This document shows positions 8,554 through 17,274 of a DNA stretch of 64,000 nt, piece after piece. This DNA comes from Providencia manganoxydans. GTDB lineage: Bacteria; Pseudomonadota; Gammaproteobacteria; Enterobacterales; Enterobacteriaceae. The notes beneath the pieces are model-generated. The model was not told the origin of the DNA and did not search any database. It saw only the letters and a program-made list of their open reading frames with translations. Position 1 is the first letter of the stretch. The number at the start of each line of letters is the position of its first letter. The position numbers and the translations under genes are program-made. The stretch covers positions 2,294,001-2,358,000 of the forward strand of contig NZ_CP067099.1 in the NCBI RefSeq assembly GCF_016618195.1, written 5' to 3'.

Positions 8554-9669
8554 ATGAATTCAACATTATCTTTAACGCAAAAATTACTCAGTTTTAATAC
8601 TATTAATCCCCCCGGCAATGAAGCCGAATGTATGCAGTTTCTTGCGGATTATTTGAAGCACAAAGGTTTTGAAACGAAACTTCATTCATTTGGTGAACAA
8701 CGCATGAATCTTCTCGCGTGGATCTCAGGTTCAAAGGCTGGTAAACCATTGGGTTTTACTGGACATATCGACACCGTTCCTTTAGGCAAAACACCTTGGA
8801 AGTTTGACCCATTTGGTCACGATATTCACGGAGACAAGCTCTATGGACGCGGAGTCAGCGATATGAAGGCTTCTATAGCTGCGTTTATCATTGCCTGTAT
8901 ACAGCAGCAAGCCGCTTTGCGTAACAGTACAGGGGTAGTGCTTTATTTAACCGGTGGTGAAGAAACGGGTTGTGATGGCGCAAAAGCACTGCTAGCTGAA
9001 GAACATGTTCCTGAACCCGGCGCCTTAATTGTGGGCGAGCCAACGAATAATTATCCTATTATCGGCCATAAAGGTGCTTTATGGTTACGCTGTGCTCTTA
9101 AAGGCAAAACGGCTCATGGCTCTATGCCTTCTTTAGGGATCAATGCCATTTATTTAGCCGTTGATGCCTTAGGCAAAATAAAAGATCATTCCCTTGGTGC
9201 TCCTCACCCTTTAATGTCTTCACCCACTATGAATGTAAGTCGAATTCAAGGTGGCGAGAATATTAACTCTGTCCCTGATTATGTTCATTTCGATATGGAT
9301 ATTCGCAGTGTCCCCAACTTACCACATCAGCAAATATCGCAGCAGCTGGCCGCTCTTTTAGGGGAAAGCGCTGTATTAACCACATTGGTTGATTTACCTG
9401 CCGTGTTAACCGATGAAAAGCACACTTGGGTTCGTCAAGTTTATCAACATTGCCAAGCCCTACACCAACAACCTTTAGAAGCAAAAACAATGCCTTATTT
9501 TACCGATGCTTCGTTATTAGTTCCCGCATTAGGTAATCCCCCTTGCATTGTATTAGGTCCGGGTGAACCTGAACAAGCACATCAAACGGATGAATATTGC
9601 TCTATCGTTAAAATGGAGGCAGCTAAGACACTGTATAGCAAAATTATTTCTGATTGGGCTTCAGCTTGA
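8554..9669 (+). CDS. M20-family metallopeptidase (ArgE/DapE-like deacylase)
   Basis: The 371-residue protein has the M20 zinc-site motifs in order: GHIDTVP (H71, D73), GRGVSDMKA (bridging D103) and GGEETG (catalytic E136 and zinc E137). The dimerisation-domain histidine is in TAHGSMPSLG. The family hydrolyses N-acyl amino acids or dipeptides in the cytoplasm. An AAGGA site precedes the ATG. The next gene, 85 nt downstream, is an MFS carrier, so the pair probably imports an acylated amino acid or peptide and cleaves it. Acetylornithine deacetylase and succinyl-diaminopimelate desuccinylase are close relatives, but the pairing with a carrier favours a catabolic role. Confidence 0.88.
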   Translation: MNSTLSLTQKLLSFNTINPPGNEAECMQFLADYLKHKGFETKLHSFGEQRMNLLAWISGSKAGKPLGFTGHIDTVPLGKTPWKFDPFGHDIHGDKLYGRGVSDMKASIAAFIIACIQQQAALRNSTGVVLYLTGGEETGCDGAKALLAEEHVPEPGALIVGEPTNNYPIIGHKGALWLRCALKGKTAHGSMPSLGINAIYLAVDALGKIKDHSLGAPHPLMSSPTMNVSRIQGGENINSVPDYVHFDMDIRSVPNLPHQQISQQLAALLGESAVLTTLVDLPAVLTDEKHTWVRQVYQHCQALHQQPLEAKTMPYFTDASLLVPALGNPPCIVLGPGEPEQAHQTDEYCSIVKMEAAKTLYSKIISDWASA

Positions 9670-9754
9670 AGAATGGGTAAATAGCAATCATCAATGCGCA
9701 GTACGTACTCCAATTCTTTAGTCAACATAAGTAAAATAAACGAGGAGTCGTTAC

Positions 9755-11053
9755 ATGTACCAAAATACAGTAGAAGTCGAAACTATTACCAGTCAGGGCG
9801 CTATTTCTGACAAAACCTACAATAAGTTATATTGGCGTTTACTGCCTTTTTTAGCGCTGTGCTATATGTTTGCTTATATTGACCGCATTAATATGGGCTT
9901 CGCTAAGTTACAGATGCAGGATGCGATCAACCTTAGTGATGCTGCATATGGTTTAGGTGCAGGGATCTTCTTTCTTGGTTATGTACTGTTTGAAATACCA
10001 AGTAATCTGTATTTAACTAAGATCGGCGCAAAAAGAACGTTTGTCCGTATTATGATCTTATGGGGGCTAACATCTGCGTCCATGATGTTTGTCTCTTCTC
10101 CAACAATGTTTTATATATTACGTTTTTTACTTGGTGTTTTTGAAGCTGGCTTCTTCCCTGGTGTGATTTTCTATCTGACATTATGGTTTCCAGTTCAACG
10201 TATGGCATCTGCAATGGCATTACTTATGTTAGCAGCCCCAATTGGCAGCATTATTTGTGGCCCGTTATCAACATGGTTAATGACTCACTTTCATGGTGTC
10301 AATGGATTACAAGGTTGGCAATGGATGTTCATGTTGGAAGGCTTACCGTGCGTTCTTCTTGGTATTTGGGCTTGGTTCTATATTATAGATAAACCAGAGC
10401 AAGCTAGTTGGTTAACCAAAGAAGAAAAACAAGAACTTGCCTCTTCAATCTCCCAAAAACAGCAAAGCGTTATCAACCATGCATCGTTTTTAACTGCCAT
10501 TAAAACACCACTTACCTATGCATTAGCTATTCTATACTTTTGTATTATGTGTGGTATTTATGCGATCAGTTTCTGGTTACCAACTATTTTGCAGTCACAT
10601 GGCATTACTGATCTGATTGATATTGGTTTATATTCAGCTCTGCCCTATATTGCAGCCTTATTCAGCATGGTGATCTTATCCAAATCATCGGATATACGCC
10701 AAGAACGCCGTTTGCATGTTGCTATCCCTGCTCTCGTTGCGGGCCTTGCTTTATTTGCCTCTAACTATATGAGCAATTTTTTTCTGGCGATATTATTGCT
10801 AATTATTGCAACAGCATTAGTCTGGACAGCTTATACCATCTTTTGGTCTATCCCGTCTAAATATATGCAGGGAACTGCCGCTGCTGGTGGTATAGCTATG
10901 ATCAATACCATTGGGTTATTTGGTGGCTTTTTAAGTCCTTATGTCTTAGGGTGGATCAAACAAACCACAGGCTCACTCACTTATGGCTTAATTTTAATGA
11001 CAGTATTACTATTAATTGCTTCTGTGATTATGTTTAGCCAACGAAAAGTTTAA
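9755..11053 (+). CDS. MFS transporter, anion:cation symporter (ACS) type
   Basis: The 432-residue protein has about 12 membrane segments and the ACS-type opening LALCYMFAYIDRINMGFAKLQM. The motif GYVLFEIPSNLYLTKIGAKR at the TM2-3 loop is typical of tartrate, hexuronate and allantoate-type carriers. A strong GAGGAG site lies 7 nt before the ATG. It follows the M20 peptidase on the same strand and probably imports that enzyme's substrate, an organic anion such as an N-acylated amino acid. The hairpin at 11068-11108 follows the gene. Confidence 0.88.
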   Translation: MYQNTVEVETITSQGAISDKTYNKLYWRLLPFLALCYMFAYIDRINMGFAKLQMQDAINLSDAAYGLGAGIFFLGYVLFEIPSNLYLTKIGAKRTFVRIMILWGLTSASMMFVSSPTMFYILRFLLGVFEAGFFPGVIFYLTLWFPVQRMASAMALLMLAAPIGSIICGPLSTWLMTHFHGVNGLQGWQWMFMLEGLPCVLLGIWAWFYIIDKPEQASWLTKEEKQELASSISQKQQSVINHASFLTAIKTPLTYALAILYFCIMCGIYAISFWLPTILQSHGITDLIDIGLYSALPYIAALFSMVILSKSSDIRQERRLHVAIPALVAGLALFASNYMSNFFLAILLLIIATALVWTAYTIFWSIPSKYMQGTAAAGGIAMINTIGLFGGFLSPYVLGWIKQTTGSLTYGLILMTVLLLIASVIMFSQRKV

Positions 11054-11067
11054 CTTTAATGATTATT

Positions 11068-11108
11068 TAAATAGATGTTGAGAAGTATAGAATTACAACA
11101 TCTATTTA
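11068..11108. terminator. Hairpin after the ACS transporter gene
   Basis: TAAATAGATGTTG (11068-11080) pairs perfectly with CAACATCTATTTA (11096-11108) across a 15-base loop. It starts about 15 bases after the stop codon. No strong T-tract follows, so it may terminate weakly or protect the 3' end of the mRNA. Confidence 0.55.
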
Positions 11109-11330
11109 GAATCCCCATTTCACTCTCACCGCAATTAAAACAAGATATCATTTAATATATTCTTCCAGTCTTATAAATGATTTTTATTATAAATTTAAAT
11201 ATTATCTTCAGTTTTTGTTATTAAAACCATTATCAATGTAATTAATTGTAATTATGGCATTAATCTATTGCGCTTAGTGTTATATCCAAGGTTTATACTA
11301 TCATTAAATTAAACGCAGGAGGATTAGACC

Positions 11331-11561
11331 ATGTCATTTCTCAGTTGGTTATTTGGCTTCAATAGAAAATCACGTTACTCCAACTATAATCGCTATTCTA
11401 AACATGGCGGTTACGCTAAACACGGTAGGCATCATGGACAATATGAATATCAAAACTGGGATGTTAACAGATCAGAACAACCCCTAATACAATGTAGGCA
11501 ATGCCAATCTATTTTAAATAAGAATGCGAAATTCTGTAGTGAATGTGGTCTATCGGTATAA
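11331..11561 (+). CDS. Small protein with C-terminal zinc ribbon
   Basis: The 76-residue protein starts with a hydrophobic patch (MSFLSWLFGF) followed by a Tyr/His/Gly/Arg-rich stretch without clear structure. It ends with a zinc ribbon of two CxxC pairs (CRQC and CSEC, separated by about 13 residues). A very strong AGGAGG site precedes the ATG. It is followed 30 nt later by a methyltransferase gene on the same strand, so the two are probably co-transcribed. I do not recognise a named family beyond the zinc-ribbon fold; membrane-anchored or nucleic-acid-binding roles are both possible. Confidence 0.75.
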   Translation: MSFLSWLFGFNRKSRYSNYNRYSKHGGYAKHGRHHGQYEYQNWDVNRSEQPLIQCRQCQSILNKNAKFCSECGLSV

Positions 11562-11591
11562 ACAAAAGCGCCTCTCATTAAGGTACGCAAA

Positions 11592-12155
11592 ATGAAACTA
11601 TCTTTTTTTTACCAATTTAATCACTACCCATTGTATATGAAAAATTTTATTGCTTCGCCAACTAAAATGGGAACGTTATTACCCTCTTCACCTTGGCTAT
11701 GCAATAATATTCTCAATAATATAGATTGGAAAAATAGCTATAAAATAGTGGAAATTGGCGCAGGCAACGGCGTTATTAGTCAATATATTTTACAACGTAT
11801 GTCTTCATTAGCCAGTTTAGATCTCTATGAAATTAATAACGATTTCATTAAGATCCTCAATCAAATAGATGAGCACCGAATAACCGTACATCATCGTTCA
11901 GCAGAATATTTATTCGGGGACTATGACATTGTTATTTCAGGGCTCCCTTTTCGTTCATTAAGCAAGAAAACAGGTATGAAGATCCTGAAAAATACCCGAG
12001 AACGATTACTGAAAAATAATGGCAGTCTGATATTGTTTCAATATACAAAAGGTTGTGAATCTATGTTTTCACGTTACTTTCATTTTACCAAAGAAAGGGT
12101 TTACCTTAATGTTCCACCCGCTTGGGTCTATACTTGTAAGCCTAAGTTAGATTAA
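11592..12155 (+). CDS. SAM-dependent methyltransferase (phospholipid N-methyltransferase / KsgA-like)
   Basis: The 187-residue protein has SAM motif I as IVEIGAGNGVISQYIL (about 54-69), an acidic residue after strand 2 (LYEIN), and a motif-IV-like IVISGLPFRS. The N-terminus (KNFIASPTKMGTLLPSS) is the signature of PmtA-like and rRNA-dimethylase-like enzymes that act on phosphatidylethanolamine or RNA. It lies in an apparent two-gene unit behind the zinc-ribbon gene. The substrate cannot be decided from sequence alone. The unit ends at a strong bidirectional terminator. Confidence 0.78.
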   Translation: MKLSFFYQFNHYPLYMKNFIASPTKMGTLLPSSPWLCNNILNNIDWKNSYKIVEIGAGNGVISQYILQRMSSLASLDLYEINNDFIKILNQIDEHRITVHHRSAEYLFGDYDIVISGLPFRSLSKKTGMKILKNTRERLLKNNGSLILFQYTKGCESMFSRYFHFTKERVYLNVPPAWVYTCKPKLD

Positions 12156-12180
12156 GAGTTAAACCATGAATAAATATACA

Positions 12181-12212
12181 ATGTCACCTTAAAGTGGATT
12201 TTAAGGTGACAT
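12181..12212. terminator. Bidirectional Rho-independent terminator
   Basis: ATGTCACCTTAAA (12181-12193) pairs perfectly with TTTAAGGTGACAT (12200-12212) around a six-base loop, followed by CAATCTTTTATT. It sits between two convergent genes, the methyltransferase and yaiI, and should serve both. Confidence 0.8.
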
Positions 12213-12219
12213 CAATCTT

Positions 12220-12684
12220 TTATTGTGCAGATAAGGTTTTCCTTCGTTGCAATAACCATTTATCTAATTCATTGGCAAATTGTTGGCGATCTCGTTGATT
12301 TAAACTTGCGGGTCCACCCGTTTGAACACCACTCGCCCTCATCGTATCCATAAAATCTCTTATTGTTAAACGTTCTCGAATAGTCGCTTCATTATAACGT
12401 TCCCCTCGCGGATTCAAGGCGATCGCCCCTTTTTCCATCACCTCAGCGGCCAAAGGAATATCCGCAGTGACGACCAAGTCCCCCTTCTGTGCACGACGTA
12501 CAATTTCATTATCTGCAACATCAAACCCAGCGGGCACTTGTAGGGTACGTAAAAAAGCCGATGGCGGTACACTTAAACGCTGATTAGCAACGAATGTTAT
12601 CTGAACTTCTTCGCGATCAGCCGCCCGATACAAAACCTCTTTGATGACTTTTGGACAAGCATCCGCATCAACCCAAATAAACAT
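12220..12684 (-). CDS. yaiI: YaiI/YqxD family (DUF188) protein
   Basis: The 154-residue protein opens with IWVDADACP and carries [26 protein letters not shown] and [12 protein letters not shown], the conserved blocks of the E. coli YaiI family. I start it at 12684 because this ATG has a GGAG site seven bases upstream and matches the family start; an upstream ATG at 12702 would add six unmatched residues. The fold is PIN/NYN-like with clustered aspartates, which suggests a nuclease, but no function is established. It converges on the methyltransferase gene. Confidence 0.92.
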   Translation of the reverse strand: MFIWVDADACPKVIKEVLYRAADREEVQITFVANQRLSVPPSAFLRTLQVPAGFDVADNEIVRRAQKGDLVVTADIPLAAEVMEKGAIALNPRGERYNEATIRERLTIRDFMDTMRASGVQTGGPASLNQRDRQQFANELDKWLLQRRKTLSAQ

Positions 12685-12886
12685 CAAGTTACTCCATAAC
12701 AATTAAAATCGTGTTTTACCACTGAATAATAACAATTTGATTGCTCTTGATTTTAAGCTATTTTTTCCATCACTAAAATAAAAACTGATTGAAAGCTAGC
12801 ATTCAGTGTAAATTCTTTATTATCAATAAGATCACAATAGCTTAAACTACTTCTTTCTCACTCACAAATCATGTTTTAATATCTAA

Positions 12887-12950
12887 ATGACTTCTTTCAT
12901 TAACGATGAGAGAAGTCATCATTGATAGCACAGTTTATTACTGTGCTATC
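12887..12950. terminator. Two tandem hairpins downstream of the threonine aldolase-like gene
   Basis: The first stem pairs 12887-12900 with 12906-12919 (ATGACTTCTTTCAT/ATGAGAGAAGTCAT, one mismatch). The second pairs GATAGCACAG (12924-12933) with CTGTGCTATC (12941-12950). Both lie just past the stop of the minus-strand gene at 12956. There is no clear T-tract, so this may be a 3'-end stabiliser or a weak terminator. Confidence 0.55.
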
Positions 12951-12955
12951 ACGAA

Positions 12956-13981
12956 CTACAGTAATTGCTTAAATGTAGAAATAAACTTATCAACATCTTG
13001 CTGAGTCGTTGACCATGAAGTACACAGACGTAAACAGCTTAGCCCATCATCTGGCTCACAAATTTTGCGTAGTGCATAGTGCGCCATTAATTTTTTAGCT
13101 AATTCATCAGGAAGGATCACAAAAATTTGATTTGACTCAGGTGGAGCAAGGAAACTAAATCCTTTTTGTTCGAATAAGCTCACCAACTGTTGGGCTTTAT
13201 CATTAACATATTTCCCTAATTCAAAAAATAAATCATCGGTAAAAAGTGCATCAAACTGCGCGGCTAATAACCAACCTTTGGCTTGTAATGCCCCTTTCTG
13301 CTTGATAGAAAAACGAAAATCAGATTTTAATGCAGGATGTAAGATAACCAATACCTCTGCGGCAAACGCACCAATTTTAGTACCGCCGATGTAAAACATA
13401 TCGGTAAGCTGTGCAATATCTTCGATCGTCAAATCACTTTCTTTCGACATTAAACCAGATGCAAGGCGCGCACCGTCCATAAACAGTAATAACCCATGTT
13501 TATTACATTCCGCTTTCAGTGCTTGTAACTCTTGTTTACGGTAAACGGTACCAATTTCCGTTGAGTTGCTGATGTAAACCAATTTAGCTTGAACGGAATG
13601 TTCATCAGTATGCTCTGACAAAATCGCTTGGATATGCTTCGGCTCTAATTTTCCTGATCCAGAACTCACTGTAATCACTTTATGCCCAGTTGCTTCAATG
13701 GCTCCTGTCTCATGAGTTGCAATATGACCCGAGTCGACTGCAATTACAGCTTGATGTGGGCGAAGCACATGAGAAATCGCAGTTAGATTAGTGATTGTCC
13801 CACCATTAAAAAAGTGGAGATCCGCATCGTTGCGGCCGATCCTTTTCTTGATGTTATCTGTGATTTGCTGTGTATATTTATCCGTGCTATACCCGTCAAA
13901 ACGTTTTCCGACTAAATCGTTTAATACTTGCATAACCCTTGGGTGTGCTATTTCGTTATAATCATTTTGAAAGCTATACAT
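12956..13981 (-). CDS. PLP-dependent low-specificity threonine aldolase-like lyase
   Basis: The 341-residue fold-type I PLP enzyme shows the cofactor aspartate in MDGARLASG (about 168-176) and the Schiff-base lysine in GGTKIGA (K202). The opening SFQNDYNEIAHPRV and the HETGA motif (about 91-95) match the threonine aldolase / beta-eliminating lyase group. The reaction expected is cleavage of L-threonine or allo-threonine to glycine and acetaldehyde. The AGGA site before the ATG is good. It differs from E. coli LtaE, whose lysine motif is GTKNG-like, so the real substrate may be another beta-hydroxy amino acid. It appears to be a single gene. Confidence 0.82.
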   Translation of the reverse strand: MYSFQNDYNEIAHPRVMQVLNDLVGKRFDGYSTDKYTQQITDNIKKRIGRNDADLHFFNGGTITNLTAISHVLRPHQAVIAVDSGHIATHETGAIEATGHKVITVSSGSGKLEPKHIQAILSEHTDEHSVQAKLVYISNSTEIGTVYRKQELQALKAECNKHGLLLFMDGARLASGLMSKESDLTIEDIAQLTDMFYIGGTKIGAFAAEVLVILHPALKSDFRFSIKQKGALQAKGWLLAAQFDALFTDDLFFELGKYVNDKAQQLVSLFEQKGFSFLAPPESNQIFVILPDELAKKLMAHYALRKICEPDDGLSCLRLCTSWSTTQQDVDKFISTFKQLL

Positions 13982-14105
13982 TACTATTCCTACTAATTAA
14001 TATAGATTATTATTTATATTCGAATACTGCCCCATCTTCAATCAATCGATTGATATTGTTATTTTTAATTTTTCGTAGGATGTTTTAATAACGATTAGAA
14101 GGATG

Positions 14106-14738
14106 TTACTGGCTGCGCCGGAAAGTCAGGTTAATACGGCATTCCCCCAATACTGGGTGGCTACCTGCTTTTATGCTACGTATTCCATGGTAATTTAAGC
14201 GTGATTTTCCTCCCCAAACAACAACATCACCATGCTCTAATAAAAATACTTTTTTCGGTGCATCTCTGGTCAAGCCACCGAATTCAAACATTGCTGGTAA
14301 ACCTAAAGAAAATGAAACGATTGGCTGTGAAAAATCAGTTTCATCTTTATCTTGATGCAAAGACAATTTAGCCCCAACGCCATAGCGATTCACCAAACAA
14401 GCATCAGGAGAGAAATGCTCAAATCCAACACTATTAGCGGCTTGTTGTGCCAATTCAAAGAAAATAGCCGGCATTTTTGGCCATGGTGATTGAGTGATAG
14501 GATCATCCATTTGATAGCGATACCCATTGAGATCGCTCACCCAGCCCCAAGATCCACAATTAGTCATTGATGCTGACATTGAATAACCACCGGGTGTTAG
14601 CATATGTCGAAATGGAGACTGTTGTATTACCTGCTCTAATGCAGCGAGCAGTTCTTGCCCATTCCCTAATAGATACCCTTTCAATAACCAAGCATCTTCA
14701 GCCATTAGCAAAGTATTTTCTTCATCTGAAAACAACAT
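14106..14738 (-). CDS. alkB: DNA oxidative demethylase AlkB
   Basis: The 210-residue Fe(II)/2-oxoglutarate dioxygenase has the iron ligands HQD (H128, D130) and H184 (in NYHGIRS). The 2-oxoglutarate-binding arginines are in RINLTFRRS (R201, R207). The substrate-lid signature is GGYSMSASMTNCG, and length and order match E. coli AlkB. It repairs 1-methyladenine and 3-methylcytosine in DNA and RNA. In E. coli it is in an operon with ada; here ada lies 18 kb away, so the pair is split. A TTGGAG site precedes the start. Confidence 0.93.
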   Translation of the reverse strand: MLFSDEENTLLMAEDAWLLKGYLLGNGQELLAALEQVIQQSPFRHMLTPGGYSMSASMTNCGSWGWVSDLNGYRYQMDDPITQSPWPKMPAIFFELAQQAANSVGFEHFSPDACLVNRYGVGAKLSLHQDKDETDFSQPIVSFSLGLPAMFEFGGLTRDAPKKVFLLEHGDVVVWGGKSRLNYHGIRSIKAGSHPVLGECRINLTFRRSQ

Positions 14739-14990
14739 ACCAACTCCAAGAAAATTAAAATCCGTGCAATAGTGTTAAACATCATGACGTTTTTTGACAG
14801 ATGCCATTATACATTCATGTGAAAATTATTATTTTCCAATGTGACTATATAAATAGTTAATAATTTCAAATATCATTCGATTTACTAGATTTTCACCCAT
14901 AAATAAATCTGTTTTTGATTAAATAAGGACAGTGCTAGAATATTATTAATCATATCGCGATATTTTATAAATATAGGATTTCACCTTTAC

Positions 14991-17177
14991 ATGACAAAAT
15001 ATCCTTACTATCTTGCTTTAGCTTTTTTCGTTTTTAGCTCATCCACATATGCACTGACTCTTCAACATAATGGTTTTTTACTTGATATCGAGCCTGATAC
15101 CTTAAAAATAACGCATAAAAATGCGCTTATTAATGAGGGAATGTCACCAACTGCGGTGGATAAACTTAATACCAAGACAGATACAGCTCAGTGGTATTGG
15201 TCTGATAAACAAATGCAGGTCACCGCTCATCTCGAAAATCAGCAATTACGATTGCATTTTCAAACTTCAAAACAGCAAAAATTAGATTGGTATCAACTTC
15301 CTAAATCTGTTTCTGCACTCTATTTACCTATCGGTGAAGGTAGCCACGTTCCTATCAACAACCCAATTTGGCGACAATATTTAATTAATGAACAAAACGG
15401 GATTGATACCAATTATGATCTTAAATTACCGCTATGGAGCCAACAACAAAATCAAGTATATAGTTGGCTACTTGTCACTCCATTTAGCAATAAAATTACC
15501 TTTTCTGAGCAAGCTAATCAATTGCAGATGTCATCTAGTCACATATTTGACCAATTTAACCTTACTCAACCATTTGAAGTCATTCTTTCTATTGGCGAAA
15601 GTCCAATAGATGGTGCATTGGCTTATCGGCGCTATTTAGAATCGATAGATGAAATTAAAACCTTGCAACAAAAATTCCTTAATATCCCAGATGGCAATAA
15701 ATTGATTGGTGCCTCTCATGTCTATATTTGGGGTAAAGGTTTATTGGATCAACAAGACATTAAAAACTGGTCAGGTTTAAATGAATATTTGCAATCACCT
15801 AAAGGTAAATCCATTTGGGATGCTCTTGATAAAGATGCACAACGTGCATTCAAAAAAATCAAACAATCTCCCCCTGAAAAATGGCAACAACCTTATTTAG
15901 TTAGTGCTCTTAATGAAGCTTTTAAAGTTGTCGTGCCTAATCCTAAAACGCCTGAAGACAGTGATTTCTTACTCTATCAACAAATTCAAGCACAAAAGAT
16001 AGAACACATGGTGTTAAAACAACTTGGACCATGGCTAACTGGCAATGAAAATTGGGGGCAAGGTTTATCCATTCCACTAATCAATCAGTTGAACCTTCAT
16101 GGATTACCTAAGTTATGGCTAGGTGTTGATAATTGGTCAGTGACTTTTTACCAGCCTGAAGCCGTTGAGCAGGCAGTAAAATTGGGTTACTTGATAGGAG
16201 CTTATGACTCATATGACACCGCGATCCCTATCGGAGTCAATGAGCATTGGCTAACCGCGCAAATTCCTACTGTTTTGCGACAAAAATGTGCCATCGTGCA
16301 ACAAAATGGACAAAAAAGCCCTGGCTTTGGGGGAAAAGGCTATTACTTAAATCCAAACTGTATGCAAGATTATTCACAAACGCGTATCAAAGCGTTACTT
16401 GAACTGTCGCACATCAATAGCTTATTTCTCGATGTCGATGGCACCGGTATGGTGGTCAATGACTATAGTGATATTAATTCTATGAGTGCCGAGCAAATGA
16501 CAGCTGCACGTAATGCGCGATTAGGTTGGATTGAAAAAACGCTTCGGATCCCATTAGGTTCAGAAGATGGTAATGCGGTGACCGCTAAACATCTTATGTT
16601 TGCTGATGGAATGGAAACATGGGGTTTTGGTTGGGGCGATAAAAGCATCCATAAAGATAAAAATTCACCTTATTATTTAGGCGCATGGTGGCCTGAAAGT
16701 GAGCCAGCTGTTTTTTTTAATAAAGCTAAGTTAAAACAACCCTATTTAACCGTTGAGTTTGATCCGCGTTGGCGACTGCCGCTCTATCAAACAGTATTTC
16801 ACGACGCAATTATTAGCACACATCACTGGACATTTGATAACCTCAAATTCCCTGAAGTACAAACGACTAGAGAGTTATTAAGCCAATTATATAATACAGC
16901 GCCTTTATATAATTTAAGTCGAGGGACGATTAATCAGCGGCTCCCCGCAATGCTCAAATCCGATAGTGTTTTTCGGCCTATACACCAAGTATTATGGGAT
17001 CAAAAACTAGTCGGATTTACATGGCTCGATAAAGAAGGTTGGGTACAACAAACCACCTTTAGCGATGGTTCAGTGATTATCGCTAATTTTGCCGATAAAC
17101 CATTTAATGATGTGCCACCTCGTTCATTAAAAGCTATGTTATCGAATGGGAAAATCGTTAAACAAAGTTATCCTTAA
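14991..17177 (+). CDS. Secreted glycoside hydrolase related to GH129/GH101
   Basis: The 728-residue protein starts with a Sec signal peptide (YYLALAFFVFSSSTYA, cleavage after about residue 21). The central block HINSLFLDVDGTGMVVNDYS resembles the nucleophile region of the GH129/GH101-like hydrolases (LF-D-D-x-x-G, then DYS), which remove N-acetylgalactosamine from mucin-type glycans. A later GWIEKTLRIP and KLPLYQTVFHDA-like block (RLPLYQTVFHDAIIS) also fits a TIM-barrel active site. It is a single gene preceded by a 250-bp AT-rich region. Periplasmic or exported host-glycan breakdown is likely; exact specificity is inferred only from the family resemblance. Confidence 0.7.
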   Translation: MTKYPYYLALAFFVFSSSTYALTLQHNGFLLDIEPDTLKITHKNALINEGMSPTAVDKLNTKTDTAQWYWSDKQMQVTAHLENQQLRLHFQTSKQQKLDWYQLPKSVSALYLPIGEGSHVPINNPIWRQYLINEQNGIDTNYDLKLPLWSQQQNQVYSWLLVTPFSNKITFSEQANQLQMSSSHIFDQFNLTQPFEVILSIGESPIDGALAYRRYLESIDEIKTLQQKFLNIPDGNKLIGASHVYIWGKGLLDQQDIKNWSGLNEYLQSPKGKSIWDALDKDAQRAFKKIKQSPPEKWQQPYLVSALNEAFKVVVPNPKTPEDSDFLLYQQIQAQKIEHMVLKQLGPWLTGNENWGQGLSIPLINQLNLHGLPKLWLGVDNWSVTFYQPEAVEQAVKLGYLIGAYDSYDTAIPIGVNEHWLTAQIPTVLRQKCAIVQQNGQKSPGFGGKGYYLNPNCMQDYSQTRIKALLELSHINSLFLDVDGTGMVVNDYSDINSMSAEQMTAARNARLGWIEKTLRIPLGSEDGNAVTAKHLMFADGMETWGFGWGDKSIHKDKNSPYYLGAWWPESEPAVFFNKAKLKQPYLTVEFDPRWRLPLYQTVFHDAIISTHHWTFDNLKFPEVQTTRELLSQLYNTAPLYNLSRGTINQRLPAMLKSDSVFRPIHQVLWDQKLVGFTWLDKEGWVQQTTFSDGSVIIANFADKPFNDVPPRSLKAMLSNGKIVKQSYP

Positions 17178-17204
17178 AAGATAATGGGTTACTGGTTTAA
17201 CGAC

Positions 17205-17247
17205 AAAAAAAGCAAGCTGTATTCGACCATATTTTACGCTTGTTTTT
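17205..17247. terminator. Bidirectional terminator between the hydrolase and autotransporter genes
   Basis: An A-rich arm AAAAAAGCAAGC (17205-17216 region) pairs with GCTTGTTTTT (17238-17247), leaving one bulged base, and ends in a T-tract on both strands. It separates two convergent genes. Confidence 0.6.
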
Positions 17248-17274
17248 AGCTCGAATAGCGCTATAAATAAGCGA

